From assembly GCA_017425245.1 (NCBI GenBank), contig JAFOOX010000027.1:98401-162400 (forward strand): DNA of 64,000 bases, read 5' to 3'. A program made the translations under genes and the position numbers. The notes under the pieces are model-generated. The model saw nothing but the letters and a program-made list of their open reading frames with translations. It was not told the DNA's origin and ran no database searches. This stretch comes from Gammaproteobacteria bacterium. GTDB lineage: Bacteria; Pseudomonadota; Gammaproteobacteria; Enterobacterales; Neiellaceae. Below, piece after piece: positions 40,090 to 48,285 of this stretch (position 1 is its first letter; each line of letters begins with the position of its first letter).

Positions 40090-40481
40090 AGTATCGCCGG
40101 ATCAAGGCGATGGCGCACTCGTCAGTACGCTTGGCAACGAGCAGTGTCTGGCCTGGCTCCTGCCGAAGCAGATCAGCGCCTGCGCCAGCTAGCCCAACGA
40201 CTGGAGGGCAACCGCCATCGGACAACCGATCTGCTGGCCCGGATCTCACCTGACTGCGTTGCTGTGGTGTTACCGGGAACACCTGACTGCGTTGCTGTGG
40301 TGTTACCGGGAACACCTGGCGAAGGCTGCAACGGATGGCAGCCCTGCTGGCACTCTGTCAGGCAGATGGCGAGCGTGAACTGTCATTGGTCACAGCCTAC
40401 TGGAGCGGCGTACCGCAGGCCGCTCTGACCCCGGCAACACTGACTCGCCAGCTCCTCACTGAACTGGTTCAGACCAAATAA
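40090..40481 (+). pseudogene. Decayed unknown gene with a 33-bp tandem duplication
   Basis: Protein-like segments appear in successive frames. RTRQYAWQRAVSGLAPAEAD and following residues to about 40250 are in one frame. A segment reading LTALLWCYREHL is in a second. The C-terminus (MAALLALCQADGERELSLVT through to the stop at 40479-40481) is in the third. Two frameshifts are therefore needed for one continuous protein. A 33-bp segment at 40247-40279 is repeated exactly at 40280-40312. No family was recognised. It converges with frsA, four bases away. Confidence 0.55.
40247..40312 (+). repeat. Two perfect tandem copies of a 33-bp unit
   Basis: The unit starting CACCTGACTGCGTTGCTG occurs twice with no mismatch, followed by a partial third start (CACCTG). 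Because 33 is divisible by three, the duplication adds 11 codons and keeps the frame. It looks like a recent slippage or unequal exchange event. Confidence 0.85.
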
Positions 40482-40484
40482 CCG

Positions 40485-41714
40485 CTAGCGCAGTTGCTCG
40501 CTCAGGTAGTTACAGGCGCTGGCAAGCGCCTGAGCCAGACGTTCATGCAGACTGCCAGTGATCTCCTGCTGCTGCCCTTTGCGACTGCTACGGGCGATAC
40601 GCTCGGTATCAGCCGCAGATACGACCGGATCATTGGCCAAGCCAATAGCCAATAGTGGCAGCTCCAGGATCCGCCGTCCCAGCAACCCCTGGCGTACCAG
40701 TGATAGCGGCTGAAGTAGTGCAGACAGACCTGATATGGCCAGCGCATCGAGGCGCAGCCTTGAGGCCAGCTGGTCGCGAACCATGGGGGTAAGGCGGCTG
40801 ATCTGGGCCGCATCAACATAAAGATCATGCACCGGGGCACCGATGGTGACGCAGGCGCGCAGCAGGTCGCTATGAGTCAGAGCCGCTCTTACTGCTGCCG
40901 TTCCGCCCAGACGCACCCCCAACAGGGCCAGTCGGCGACTGTCAAACTGAGGATTGGCGGCCACCGCTTCCAAGGCGGCGCGATACAGGTGGTCGTAGTC
41001 TTCGGTCATTGGCCAGCGCTCGGACAGGCCTACGCCGGGCATATCCAGCGTGATCAGGGCGATACCGGCGGCTGCCAGACCACTGCTGAAAAAGCGGTAA
41101 AACCCGGTCTGCAGCTGGTCACCGCTACCACAGAGCAATACCGCCGGCACCGCTTCATCACACTGTGGCGGCAGGTGGACATGCAGGGGCAGCGGTTTGC
41201 CGCCGACATCGACTTCGAGCACTTTCAGTGGATGAGGGAACAGCTTCCCCGCTTCGCGGTAGCAGCTGACCGCTAAGGTCATGGCTTCATGGGCAAGGCG
41301 ATCGCCACGGATATGGGGATAACTGGCGATGGTGTAGTAGTGGGCGGCACGCAGCAGCGAGGCGCGGGCACCGTCGCGGTCGTCGTTGACCAACAGCTCA
41401 CGGCCACGAGCCTGACAGCGGGCCGCTTCCTGGTTCCATTCATAGATCCAGTTGCCGGGACGAAGGCCAACGGCGGTATCGAGCCAGTCTTCCCGGGTGC
41501 GTGGGCCTTGAGCGACAGCCAAACGGGCGAGCAGCGCCTGCAGCCTGACCGCATCGGCGCCCAGCCATACCCAGATAGGAATGTGCAAGTCTCGATACCA
41601 GCGACGACCGTCGGGGTCATTGGGGCCTCTTAGCCCCATCACCGCCGAGGTTTCAGCGCCGAGGCCCAGTCCTTTGGCCTCGGGCAGATCGTCTTTCATG
41701 TCGGCCAGAGGCAT
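40485..41714 (-). CDS. frsA: Esterase-like FrsA
   Basis: A 409-residue alpha/beta-hydrolase-fold protein of the FrsA (YafA) family, which binds unphosphorylated IIA-Glc and affects the choice between fermentation and respiration in E. coli. Visible family segments are RRWYRDLHIPIWVWLG, RGDRLAHEAMTLAVSCYREA and LITLDMPGVGLSERW. The elbow is GVRLGGTAA, so no classical Ser nucleophile is seen there. It lies 30 bases after gpt, in the same order as in E. coli. Confidence 0.85.
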   Translation of the reverse strand: MPLADMKDDLPEAKGLGLGAETSAVMGLRGPNDPDGRRWYRDLHIPIWVWLGADAVRLQALLARLAVAQGPRTREDWLDTAVGLRPGNWIYEWNQEAARCQARGRELLVNDDRDGARASLLRAAHYYTIASYPHIRGDRLAHEAMTLAVSCYREAGKLFPHPLKVLEVDVGGKPLPLHVHLPPQCDEAVPAVLLCGSGDQLQTGFYRFFSSGLAAAGIALITLDMPGVGLSERWPMTEDYDHLYRAALEAVAANPQFDSRRLALLGVRLGGTAAVRAALTHSDLLRACVTIGAPVHDLYVDAAQISRLTPMVRDQLASRLRLDALAISGLSALLQPLSLVRQGLLGRRILELPLLAIGLANDPVVSAADTERIARSSRKGQQQEITGSLHERLAQALASACNYLSEQLR

Positions 41715-41744
41715 CGCAGCCTGCTCCTTCGGCCTAAATGGCCG

Positions 41745-42230
41745 TTATTTGGTGTCGCGTTCAGCGATGGGCGCCACATAGTTGAGCTGCATATCCCACG
41801 GCAGCTGGATCCAGGTCTCCTGCTCGACGTCGGCCACGTACTCGTCGACCAGCTCACGCCCTTGGGGTTTGGCGTAAAGGGTGACAAAACGGGCCTTGGG
41901 AAACAGCTCACGAATGGCGCGAGCGGTCACCCCAGTGTCGACCAGATCGTCAACGATGAGGAAGCCCTCACCGTCATTTTCACTGATCGCATGCTTGATG
42001 ATCGTCAGCTCGCGCTGCTGCTGGTGGTCATAACTGGAGACACAGATGGTATCAACCATACGGATCCCCAGTTCGCGGGCGAGAATGGCCGCCGGCACCA
42101 GGCCGCCGCGCGATACGGCGATGATCCCTTTCCACTGCGAGGCTGGCATCTGGCGACGCGCCAGCAGGCGCGAGTCGCGATGCAGATCTTCCCAGGAAAC
42201 GAAAAACTCTTTGTGATCACTAAAGGGCAT
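41745..42230 (-). CDS. gpt: Xanthine-guanine phosphoribosyltransferase Gpt
   Basis: A 161-residue purine-salvage enzyme that makes XMP and GMP from xanthine or guanine plus PRPP. The PRPP-binding motif is [15 protein letters not shown] near residue 90. The SRGGLVPA loop and the WIQLPWD hood match the E. coli enzyme. It lies just after the purine permease gene and before frsA, so uptake and salvage are linked. Confidence 0.96.
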   Translation of the reverse strand: MPFSDHKEFFVSWEDLHRDSRLLARRQMPASQWKGIIAVSRGGLVPAAILARELGIRMVDTICVSSYDHQQQRELTIIKHAISENDGEGFLIVDDLVDTGVTARAIRELFPKARFVTLYAKPQGRELVDEYVADVEQETWIQLPWDMQLNYVAPIAERDTK

Positions 42231-42240
42231 TACTCACCTC

Positions 42241-43542
42241 TCAAGCCAGCGCGTATTTAACGATGAAGAGTAGCGCAAGGACCCAGACTACTGGGCCAAC
42301 ATCACGCCAGCGGCCTGCACCGACCTTGATCACCACATAGGCCAGAATGCCGAGGGCAATGGCATGGGCGATGGAGAAGGCAAAGGGCATCAACAGCGCG
42401 GTAATGGCCGCCGGCACCGCTTCAGTCAGGTCATCCCAGTGCAGTTCACGCAGGGCGCCCAGCATCAAGGTTGCGACATACATCAGTGCGCCGGCAGTGG
42501 CGTAAGCCGGCACCATCGATGCCAGCGGCGAGAAGAACAGCAGCAACAGGAACAGCACCGACACCACCACGGCGGTCAAACCGGTACGGCCACCAGCAAC
42601 GACGCCAGTGGCGCTTTCGATATAGCTGGTGGTGCTGGAGGTGCCCATCACCGAGCCCACCACAGTAGCAGTTGAATCGGCCAGCAAGGCGCGGCCCATA
42701 CGCGGCAAACGGCCTTGGGCATCCAGCATCTTGCCCTTGTGGGCAACGGCGGTGAGGGTGCCTGCGGTATCGAAGAGATCGACGAACAGCAGCGCGAACA
42801 CCACGCTCCATAGCGTCAGATCAAACAGGTTGGGGATCTCCAGAGCCATAAAGGTTGGGGCCACCGACGGTGGCATGGAGACAATACCTTTGAAGGTCTG
42901 GGCTGGGTCAAACAGCAAACCGAGGCCAGTAACCGCCAGCACGGCAATGATCACGGCGCCACGGATTTTGCGGGCCTCAAGGGCCACAATCAGGGCAAAG
43001 CCGAGCAACGCCAGCAACACCGGGATCGACTTGATGTCTCCAAGCGTGACCAGGGTGGCGTCATGGTTAACCACAATGCCTGCGTTCTTCAGGCCAATCA
43101 GCCCCAGAAACAGCCCAATACCGGCGGCAATGCCGATCTTGAGGCCTGCGGGAATGGCATTTATGACGGTTTCACGCAGCTTGCTTACCGACAGCAACAC
43201 AAAGATGCCACCGGACAGCAGTACAGCCCCCAGCGCCTGCTGCCAGCTGTAACCCATCCCCAGTACGACACCATAGGTAAAAAAGGCATTTAGCCCCATG
43301 CCCGGCGCCAGGGCGATCGGATAGTTAGCAAGGACGCCCATCAGCAGGGTGCCGAAGGCGGCAGCCAGACAGGTGGCGACAAACACCGACTCCTGCGGCA
43401 TGCCAGCGTCGGCCAAAATCAGCGGGTTGACCGCAGCGATATAGGCCATGGCCAGAAAGGTGGTCCAGCCCGCCACCACTTCCTGACGGATGTTGGTGTT
43501 GTTGCGGCTGAGATGGAAAAAGCGCTCAAGCAGGGCGTTCAT
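42241..43542 (-). CDS. AzgA-type purine permease (NCS2 family)
   Basis: A 433-residue inner-membrane nucleobase transporter with about 12-14 helices. It matches the AzgA branch (AdeP, GhxP and PbuG type) by NIRQEVVAGWTTFLAMAYI, ALAPGMGLNAFF, FVDLFDTAGTLTAVA and TSSTTSYIESATGVVAGGRT. It imports adenine, guanine or hypoxanthine by proton symport; I cannot choose between them. The gpt gene follows ten bases later, so imported base can feed salvage. Confidence 0.88.
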   Translation of the reverse strand: MNALLERFFHLSRNNTNIRQEVVAGWTTFLAMAYIAAVNPLILADAGMPQESVFVATCLAAAFGTLLMGVLANYPIALAPGMGLNAFFTYGVVLGMGYSWQQALGAVLLSGGIFVLLSVSKLRETVINAIPAGLKIGIAAGIGLFLGLIGLKNAGIVVNHDATLVTLGDIKSIPVLLALLGFALIVALEARKIRGAVIIAVLAVTGLGLLFDPAQTFKGIVSMPPSVAPTFMALEIPNLFDLTLWSVVFALLFVDLFDTAGTLTAVAHKGKMLDAQGRLPRMGRALLADSTATVVGSVMGTSSTTSYIESATGVVAGGRTGLTAVVVSVLFLLLLFFSPLASMVPAYATAGALMYVATLMLGALRELHWDDLTEAVPAAITALLMPFAFSIAHAIALGILAYVVIKVGAGRWRDVGPVVWVLALLFIVKYALA

Positions 43543-43769
43543 CGGCAGCGTCCGTTACAAAAAAGTTGCCGCATGCTACCCAAAGGCGCCCAATTTCCCA
43601 ACGGTCTGGATCAACGAAAGACGCCGAGCGTGATCGCTGTAAACAAAGCGTGACTGGCGGGACCGTTTACCGGGGGGCGAGTGGCCTTATGACTGCCGCT
43701 ACGCGCTGACCTTGGTTACACTGCCGGCATCCCGAACCAATGGGGGCTTGCCCCCGCCGGAGCCTCGCC

Positions 43770-45242
43770 GTGTCGCAGCCATCCTCCCTGCTTGCCAGCC
43801 TGCAGCCTCAGCCGCTGTGGTCGTTTTTTGCCCAAATCTGCGCGATCCCCCACCCCTCATACCATGAGCAGCCCCTGCGCCAGTGGATCCTCAACTGGGC
43901 CAACGAGCGTGGACTGGAAACCCACGTTGACGATGTGGGTAACCTCATCATCCGTAAATCTGCCACCACAGGTTATGAGAACCGGGAGCCGGTGATTATT
44001 CAGGCTCACCTCGATATGGTGCCCCAAGCCAACAGTGATACCGCCCATGATTTCACCCGTGACCCGATCGTGCCGCGCATCGACGGCGACTGGCTGACCG
44101 CCACCGGCACGACCTTGGGTGCTGACAACGGTATTGGCATGGCCTCGGCGCTGGCGGTACTGGCCAGTGATGATCTGGCCCACGGGCCGCTAGAGGTGCT
44201 GCTGACCACCAATGAAGAGGCGGGCATGGACGGCGCCTTCGGCCTCAAGCCGGGGCTGCTTAACGGCACCATCCTGCTCAACACCGACTCGGAAGAGGAT
44301 GGTGAGGTCTACATGGGCTGCGCCGGTGGTATCGACGCTCACCTGCAACTGCCCGTCAGCCGGCTGGCGCCGGTGGCCGATGGTGTGACGCTGCGTGTTG
44401 CTCTGTCCGGTCTGCGCGGTGGCCATAGTGGTTGTGACATCCACCGCTATCGTGGCAATGCCATCAAGCTGCTCGGCCGCCTGCTCCAGGCCGCTGGTGC
44501 GGAGGTCGCGCTGCAGCTGGCCGATCTGCGCGGCGGCAGCCTGCGCAACGCCATCCCGCGTGAAGCCAGTGCCGTAGTGGTGATTGCCGCCGGTCAGGAG
44601 GAGGCGCTGACCGCCGCCCTCCATCGCCACTTCACCCAGATCGCTGATGAGCTAAAGCTGGCTGATCCCAACCTCAAGCTGGCCCTTAGCCCTCTTGATC
44701 AAAGGCCTCGGCCCTTGGCCCGTGACAGCCAGCAGCGCCTGCTGGCGCTGATCCGCAGCGTTCCCAATGGCGTGGTGCGGATGAGCGATGCCATGAGCGG
44801 CGTGGTCGAAACCTCCACCAATCTCGGCGTGATGCAGCTGACTGAGGATCAGGCCGATCTGCTCTGCCTCATTCGTTCGCTACGCGATTCTGGCAAACAG
44901 GATGTGGTCGAACAGATGCACGCGGTGGCCGCCCTCGCCGGCGCCAAAATTGAGGTCGGCGGCAGCTATCCCGGCTGGGAGCCAGATACCCGCTCCACCG
45001 CCATGCAACTGGTCCGCGACAGCCATGAGCAGCTGTTTGGCACCATTCCCAACATCATGGTGATCCACGCCGGGCTGGAGTGCGGCCTGTTCAAGGCCGC
45101 CTATCCCCACTGGGACATGGTCTCCTTTGGCCCCACCATCCGCTTCCCGCACTCACCGGATGAGCGGGTCGATATCGCCAGCGTCGGTCGCTTCTGGCAG
45201 CTGCTGGTCGAGGTACTGAAACGGGTGCCGGAGCGGGCCTGA
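43770..45242 (+). CDS. pepD: Aminoacyl-histidine dipeptidase PepD
   Basis: A 490-residue M20-family zinc dipeptidase (peptidase D, carnosinase). Metal and catalytic residues are visible in QAHLDMVPQ, GADNGIGMASAL, TNEEAGMDGAFG, NTDSEEDG and the late PHSPDERVD. It hydrolyses Xaa-His and many other dipeptides. I use the GTG at 43770 with a GGAG site seven bases upstream. The longer frame from 43740 adds residues absent from the family. Confidence 0.94.
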   Translation: MSQPSSLLASLQPQPLWSFFAQICAIPHPSYHEQPLRQWILNWANERGLETHVDDVGNLIIRKSATTGYENREPVIIQAHLDMVPQANSDTAHDFTRDPIVPRIDGDWLTATGTTLGADNGIGMASALAVLASDDLAHGPLEVLLTTNEEAGMDGAFGLKPGLLNGTILLNTDSEEDGEVYMGCAGGIDAHLQLPVSRLAPVADGVTLRVALSGLRGGHSGCDIHRYRGNAIKLLGRLLQAAGAEVALQLADLRGGSLRNAIPREASAVVVIAAGQEEALTAALHRHFTQIADELKLADPNLKLALSPLDQRPRPLARDSQQRLLALIRSVPNGVVRMSDAMSGVVETSTNLGVMQLTEDQADLLCLIRSLRDSGKQDVVEQMHAVAALAGAKIEVGGSYPGWEPDTRSTAMQLVRDSHEQLFGTIPNIMVIHAGLECGLFKAAYPHWDMVSFGPTIRFPHSPDERVDIASVGRFWQLLVEVLKRVPERA

Positions 45243-45279
45243 TCACCTATCATCAGCCCAACACCACGGAGGAACGATG

Positions 45280-45564
45280 ATGAAAGCCCATCTGTCACTG
45301 CTGCTGGTAACGGCTCTGATCGCCGTTGGCGCCTGCGCCACTGACGGTTCATCCTCAGCCGACAGCGTTTGGCACGAGACCAAGCAAGGCACCAAAAAGG
45401 TAACCCGTGAGGTCGTCCACGCCACTCGTGATGGCACCAAGGCCGTCGGCCAGGCCGCCCGCGAAGTCACCCGCGAGATCGGCCATGCCAGCCGCGACGG
45501 TGCCGAAGCCGTGGGCGAAGGGGCGCGTGAAGCTACCGATGCCCTGCGCGAGGCCTTTGAGTAA
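45280..45564 (+). CDS. Small lipoprotein with 22-residue helical repeats
   Basis: A 94-residue protein with a signal peptide and lipobox VGAC near residue 19. The mature part is a charged amphipathic helix with two clear 22-residue repeats starting VTREVVHATRDGTKAVGQAA and VTREIGHASRDGAEAVGEGA, plus a partial third. This 11-mer-based pattern resembles apolipoprotein- or LEA-like helices that lie on membranes. The ATG at 45280 has GGAGG six bases upstream. Function unknown. A hairpin terminator follows. Confidence 0.7.
   Translation: MKAHLSLLLVTALIAVGACATDGSSSADSVWHETKQGTKKVTREVVHATRDGTKAVGQAAREVTREIGHASRDGAEAVGEGAREATDALREAFE
45400..45531 (+). repeat. Two adjacent 66-bp coding repeats
   Basis: The segments 45400-45465 and 45466-45531 encode 22-residue units sharing a VTRE....HA.RDG..AVG..ARE pattern. 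They are diverged at the nucleotide level, so the duplication is not recent. Confidence 0.7.
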
Positions 45565-45577
45565 CCATTTGAATTTG

Positions 45578-45599
45578 CAATGCCCCTGACGGGGCATTG
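45578..45599 (+). terminator. Hairpin after the repeat lipoprotein gene
   Basis: The stem CAATGCCCC / GGGGCATTG with a TGAC loop lies 13 bases after the stop. It lacks a long T-run (ACGATTAATT follows), so strength is uncertain. Confidence 0.6.
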
Positions 45600-45660
45600 A
45601 CGATTAATTGGACGTACAAGTGCGTTGATTTTGTGCTCTATTTCGCCAGTAATCTTGAGG

Positions 45661-45873
45661 TTTAGTCCAGCCGCTGCCACCCAACTGCTCAGCTGGGATT
45701 AGGCCTGCACAAAACCCGAACTGGACCAGCTGATTGCCAAGGGCGATCCGCGCCACAGCCAGCTTCACGGCAAACCCAGTTAACCCATTCTGCTGATCGG
45801 CCTTAAACGCTATCGCCGCACCCTCGATTAGCAGCAGCGGCGACAGTGCCGTCTGTCACAGTTCCGTCATTAA
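45661..45873 (+). pseudogene. Decayed gene remnant with three in-frame stops
   Basis: One frame of 70 codons reads protein-like sequence (SPAAATQLLSWD, TKPELDQLIAKGDPRHSQLH, PILLIGLKRYRRTLD, RRQCRLSQFRH) broken by TAG, TAA and TAG. Each stop could come from a single C-to-T change of a Gln codon. The family was not recognised. The stretch ends 28 bases before a converging gene. The alternative is non-coding DNA with chance openness, so confidence is limited. Confidence 0.35.
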
Positions 45874-45900
45874 ATATCGAGTGTCAGCGGTGGGACCGGC

Positions 45901-46209
45901 TCAGGCTGGCTGGATCTCAGGGGCAGCCGCCAGTCGCGCTTTGCGCTCGGCCGTGTAATGCCACCATGGGGTGGCCGGTGCCCCTTCCATAAAACGCACG
46001 GCAGCGATAAACACGTCGATGACACAGGGGTCTTGGCGAACCCCGGTGATGGTGCACAGCTGACGATAGAGCTGGTAAGGATCGCAGCCAACCAGTTGCG
46101 CCGGCTGGTCAATTCCCAGCAGCTGGAAATCGGCCACCATGGCCGGGCCAATATTGGGGATCTGGCGCAACTCAGTGGCCTCAACAGCCGTTGCCGCTTT
46201 ACCGCTCAC
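45901..46209 (-). CDS. Helix-hairpin-helix protein, Cdd1-like
   Basis: A 102-residue protein with a helix-hairpin-helix motif in LRQIPNIGPAMVADFQLLGI. The core GCDPYQLYRQLCTITGVRQD continues into CVIDVFIAAVRFMEG. This matches the Cdd1 (pathogenicity locus) family, whose cellular role is unknown; the motif suggests nucleic-acid binding. The start overlaps the stop of the upstream lipoprotein gene by four bases. It is the last of three linked minus-strand genes. Confidence 0.8.
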   Translation of the reverse strand: MSGKAATAVEATELRQIPNIGPAMVADFQLLGIDQPAQLVGCDPYQLYRQLCTITGVRQDPCVIDVFIAAVRFMEGAPATPWWHYTAERKARLAAAPEIQPA

Positions 46210-46877
46210 GACTCTTCAGCCATGGTCAGTTGGGCCAGCGCCGCCTCAACCTGTTGGCGGCTGCTGTCATCAAACCAGGTAGTGACAACGCTCAAAGCGT
46301 AGGGTTTGACCATCAGCACATGGATGCGCTGAAAAATCGGCTGCTTACCGTAGCGCATTTCGCTGTCCATCACCGCAAAGGTACGACCAGCCAGCAGCTG
46401 CTGGCGGCAGTCACTCAGGGCAACAATCTCAAACGATGACTGACGCAGTAACTCACTGGCGTTAGCCAGATAGTCACAGCCACTGGCCAACCCCGGCACC
46501 GCTTGCAGGTTCTCGGCATTGGCGATCAGATTGGGATTGAGCTTGCCTGGGGTGCCCGGCGGCAGCTCAAACAGGCCAAACACCGGCACCGTCGAAGCCA
46601 TAGCGGCCTCGATCAGCGCCTGCCGGCTGCGATCACTGCCTGACAGCATCGGACTGGCCATCCGCTGCAGGGCCATGGTCTCTTCGGCGTTCTGGCTGTA
46701 CCAGCCTGCCGGAACGGGCATGGTCAGGCCGAAATAACCGTTTATCAGCAGCGCGCCATCCGTGCGGGTCAAGATCTGCTCGGCAGCCGGTTTGGAGGGC
46801 GCTACCTCAGCATCCGAGCAGGCCAGCAAAATCAGGCTGACAAAGGCCAGCAGCAGCGCACGAACCATGACGCTCAT
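46206..46877 (-). CDS. Lipoprotein of unknown function
   Basis: A 223-residue exported protein with signal and lipobox (FVSLILLACSD) near residue 20. The mature part includes GYFGLTMPVPAGWYSQNAEE and later a region with paired cysteines (SGCDYLAN, LSDCRQQ). The opening resembles small periplasmic PsbP-like or DUF-type domains, but I cannot assign it. Both ends overlap their neighbours by four bases, so it is translated with the 46874 and 45901 genes. Confidence 0.7.
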   Translation of the reverse strand: MSVMVRALLLAFVSLILLACSDAEVAPSKPAAEQILTRTDGALLINGYFGLTMPVPAGWYSQNAEETMALQRMASPMLSGSDRSRQALIEAAMASTVPVFGLFELPPGTPGKLNPNLIANAENLQAVPGLASGCDYLANASELLRQSSFEIVALSDCRQQLLAGRTFAVMDSEMRYGKQPIFQRIHVLMVKPYALSVVTTWFDDSSRQQVEAALAQLTMAEES

Positions 46878-47197
46878 GACGGCTCTCCCGGCACCACGGG
46901 CGCCTTGCCCTTCGAACGATCGACCACCGCCGTGGCGTGACCATTCTTAAACCAGACCTCGATCCACAGGCCATGACACTGCCAGGATGCGACCTCTTCG
47001 CCATGATCCATGCTGCCGAAATGCTGCCAGGGGCCAACCAGATTAGCCACCTGCTCGGGGCTCAGGCCGATGAGTGCCTCGCGGTTGGCAAAGGCCCGGC
47101 GCAGGCGTGCAGCCCGGGCGGCATCGGCAACGCGCTGATATACCACAATGGCGCCTATTACGGCCAACGCCAGAATCAGCAAACGCACCATCCCCAT
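46874..47197 (-). CDS. Small membrane-anchored protein of unknown function
   Basis: A 107-residue protein with one N-terminal helix (MVRLLILALAVIGAIVVYQR) and a soluble part containing LSPEQVANLVGPWQHFGSMD and WIEVWFKNGHATAVVD. The soluble part looks like a compact SmpA/BamE-type or DUF-type beta domain: a short helix followed by strands with GPW. The family is unassigned. It opens the three-gene overlapping set. Confidence 0.62.
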   Translation of the reverse strand: MGMVRLLILALAVIGAIVVYQRVADAARAARLRRAFANREALIGLSPEQVANLVGPWQHFGSMDHGEEVASWQCHGLWIEVWFKNGHATAVVDRSKGKAPVVPGEPS

Positions 47198-47268
47198 CCT
47201 CCCTGCCCCGCATCAAAGCGGCCATTCTCTACGCTTAGCGACAAATGTCGAGTCTGGCCGCAGCCGCC

Positions 47269-48285
47269 TCAGTCATAGCGCAGATCCGTGGCTTTGCCGC
47301 GAAACACGTAGTAGGCGAACACCGTGTAACCAATGATCGCTGGCAGTACAAAGAGCGCCCCCACCAGTATGATCATCAGGCTTTCCGGGCTACTGGCAGC
47401 TTCATAGAGGGTCAGTTTGTCTGGCACCACGTAGGGGTAAAAGGAGTAGGCCAGACCAATAAATGCCAGCACGAACAGACAGCAGGTTGCAGCAAAGGGT
47501 ACCCAACTGAAGCGATCACGACTGGCCGGCAGACGGCGCAGAGTAACCCACAAGGTCGCCAGTAACGCCAGCGACAGCAGTGGCAACGGCGCCAACAAAA
47601 TGAACTGCGGCATGCTGAACCAGCGCTCAAAGATGCGCTCACTAGCCAAGGGGCTGGCCAGTGATATCGCCAATAGCCCCACCATCACAAAACCCAGGCC
47701 AAAGCGCGCCCAACGCACCGACCGCCGCTGCAACGCACCATCGGTTTTCAGGATCAGCCAGTTGGCGCCGATAAAGGCATAACCGGCGGCAATACACAGA
47801 GCGCACAGGCAGGCAAACGCCAGTGACACCGTAGTTACTTCCAGCCCTAGCAAATAGAGGCCAAGCATAAAGCCCTGGGCCAGAGCCGCCAACAGCGACC
47901 CCAGCCAGAACAAAAAGCACCAGGTGGCTTTGCGATGCTGTTTAACCTTGGCCCGGAAATCGAATGCAACACCACGCAGGATCAGCCCGAGCAGCATTAC
48001 AAACACCGGTAGATAGAGCGCGGACAGCACCATACCGTGGGCTTTGGGAAAGGCCACCAGCAGCAGGCCAACCGCCATTACCAGCCAGGTTTCGTTGGCA
48101 TCCCAAAAGGGGCCGATGGAGGCGATCATGCGATCGCGCTCGGCGTCATTGGCACGCATAAAAAGGATGCCGACACCCAGGTCGTAACCGTCGAGGATCA
48201 CATAGATCAGGATCGACAGCGCCATCAGTCCGGCAAACACCAACGGCAGCCACTGGTCACTGGTCATTAGCAACTGGTCGATCAT
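47269..48285 (-). CDS. cydB: Cytochrome bd-type oxidase subunit II (CioB/CydB)
   Basis: A 338-residue subunit II of a bd-type quinol oxidase, with about eight helices. The opening LMALSILIYVILDGYDLGVGIL and the segment IGPFWDANETWLVMA match the family. Its ATG overlaps the subunit I stop (ATGA). It pairs with subunit I to form the alternative oxidase. No CydX-like small ORF follows in the 70 bases downstream, as is usual for the CIO branch. Confidence 0.93.
   Translation of the reverse strand: MIDQLLMTSDQWLPLVFAGLMALSILIYVILDGYDLGVGILFMRANDAERDRMIASIGPFWDANETWLVMAVGLLLVAFPKAHGMVLSALYLPVFVMLLGLILRGVAFDFRAKVKQHRKATWCFLFWLGSLLAALAQGFMLGLYLLGLEVTTVSLAFACLCALCIAAGYAFIGANWLILKTDGALQRRSVRWARFGLGFVMVGLLAISLASPLASERIFERWFSMPQFILLAPLPLLSLALLATLWVTLRRLPASRDRFSWVPFAATCCLFVLAFIGLAYSFYPYVVPDKLTLYEAASSPESLMIILVGALFVLPAIIGYTVFAYYVFRGKATDLRYD

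Noticed and set aside
47198..47268. Possible cydX after the bd oxidase subunit II gene
   Set aside because: The 70-base gap has no start codon followed by a hydrophobic small frame; CIO-type operons often lack cydX.
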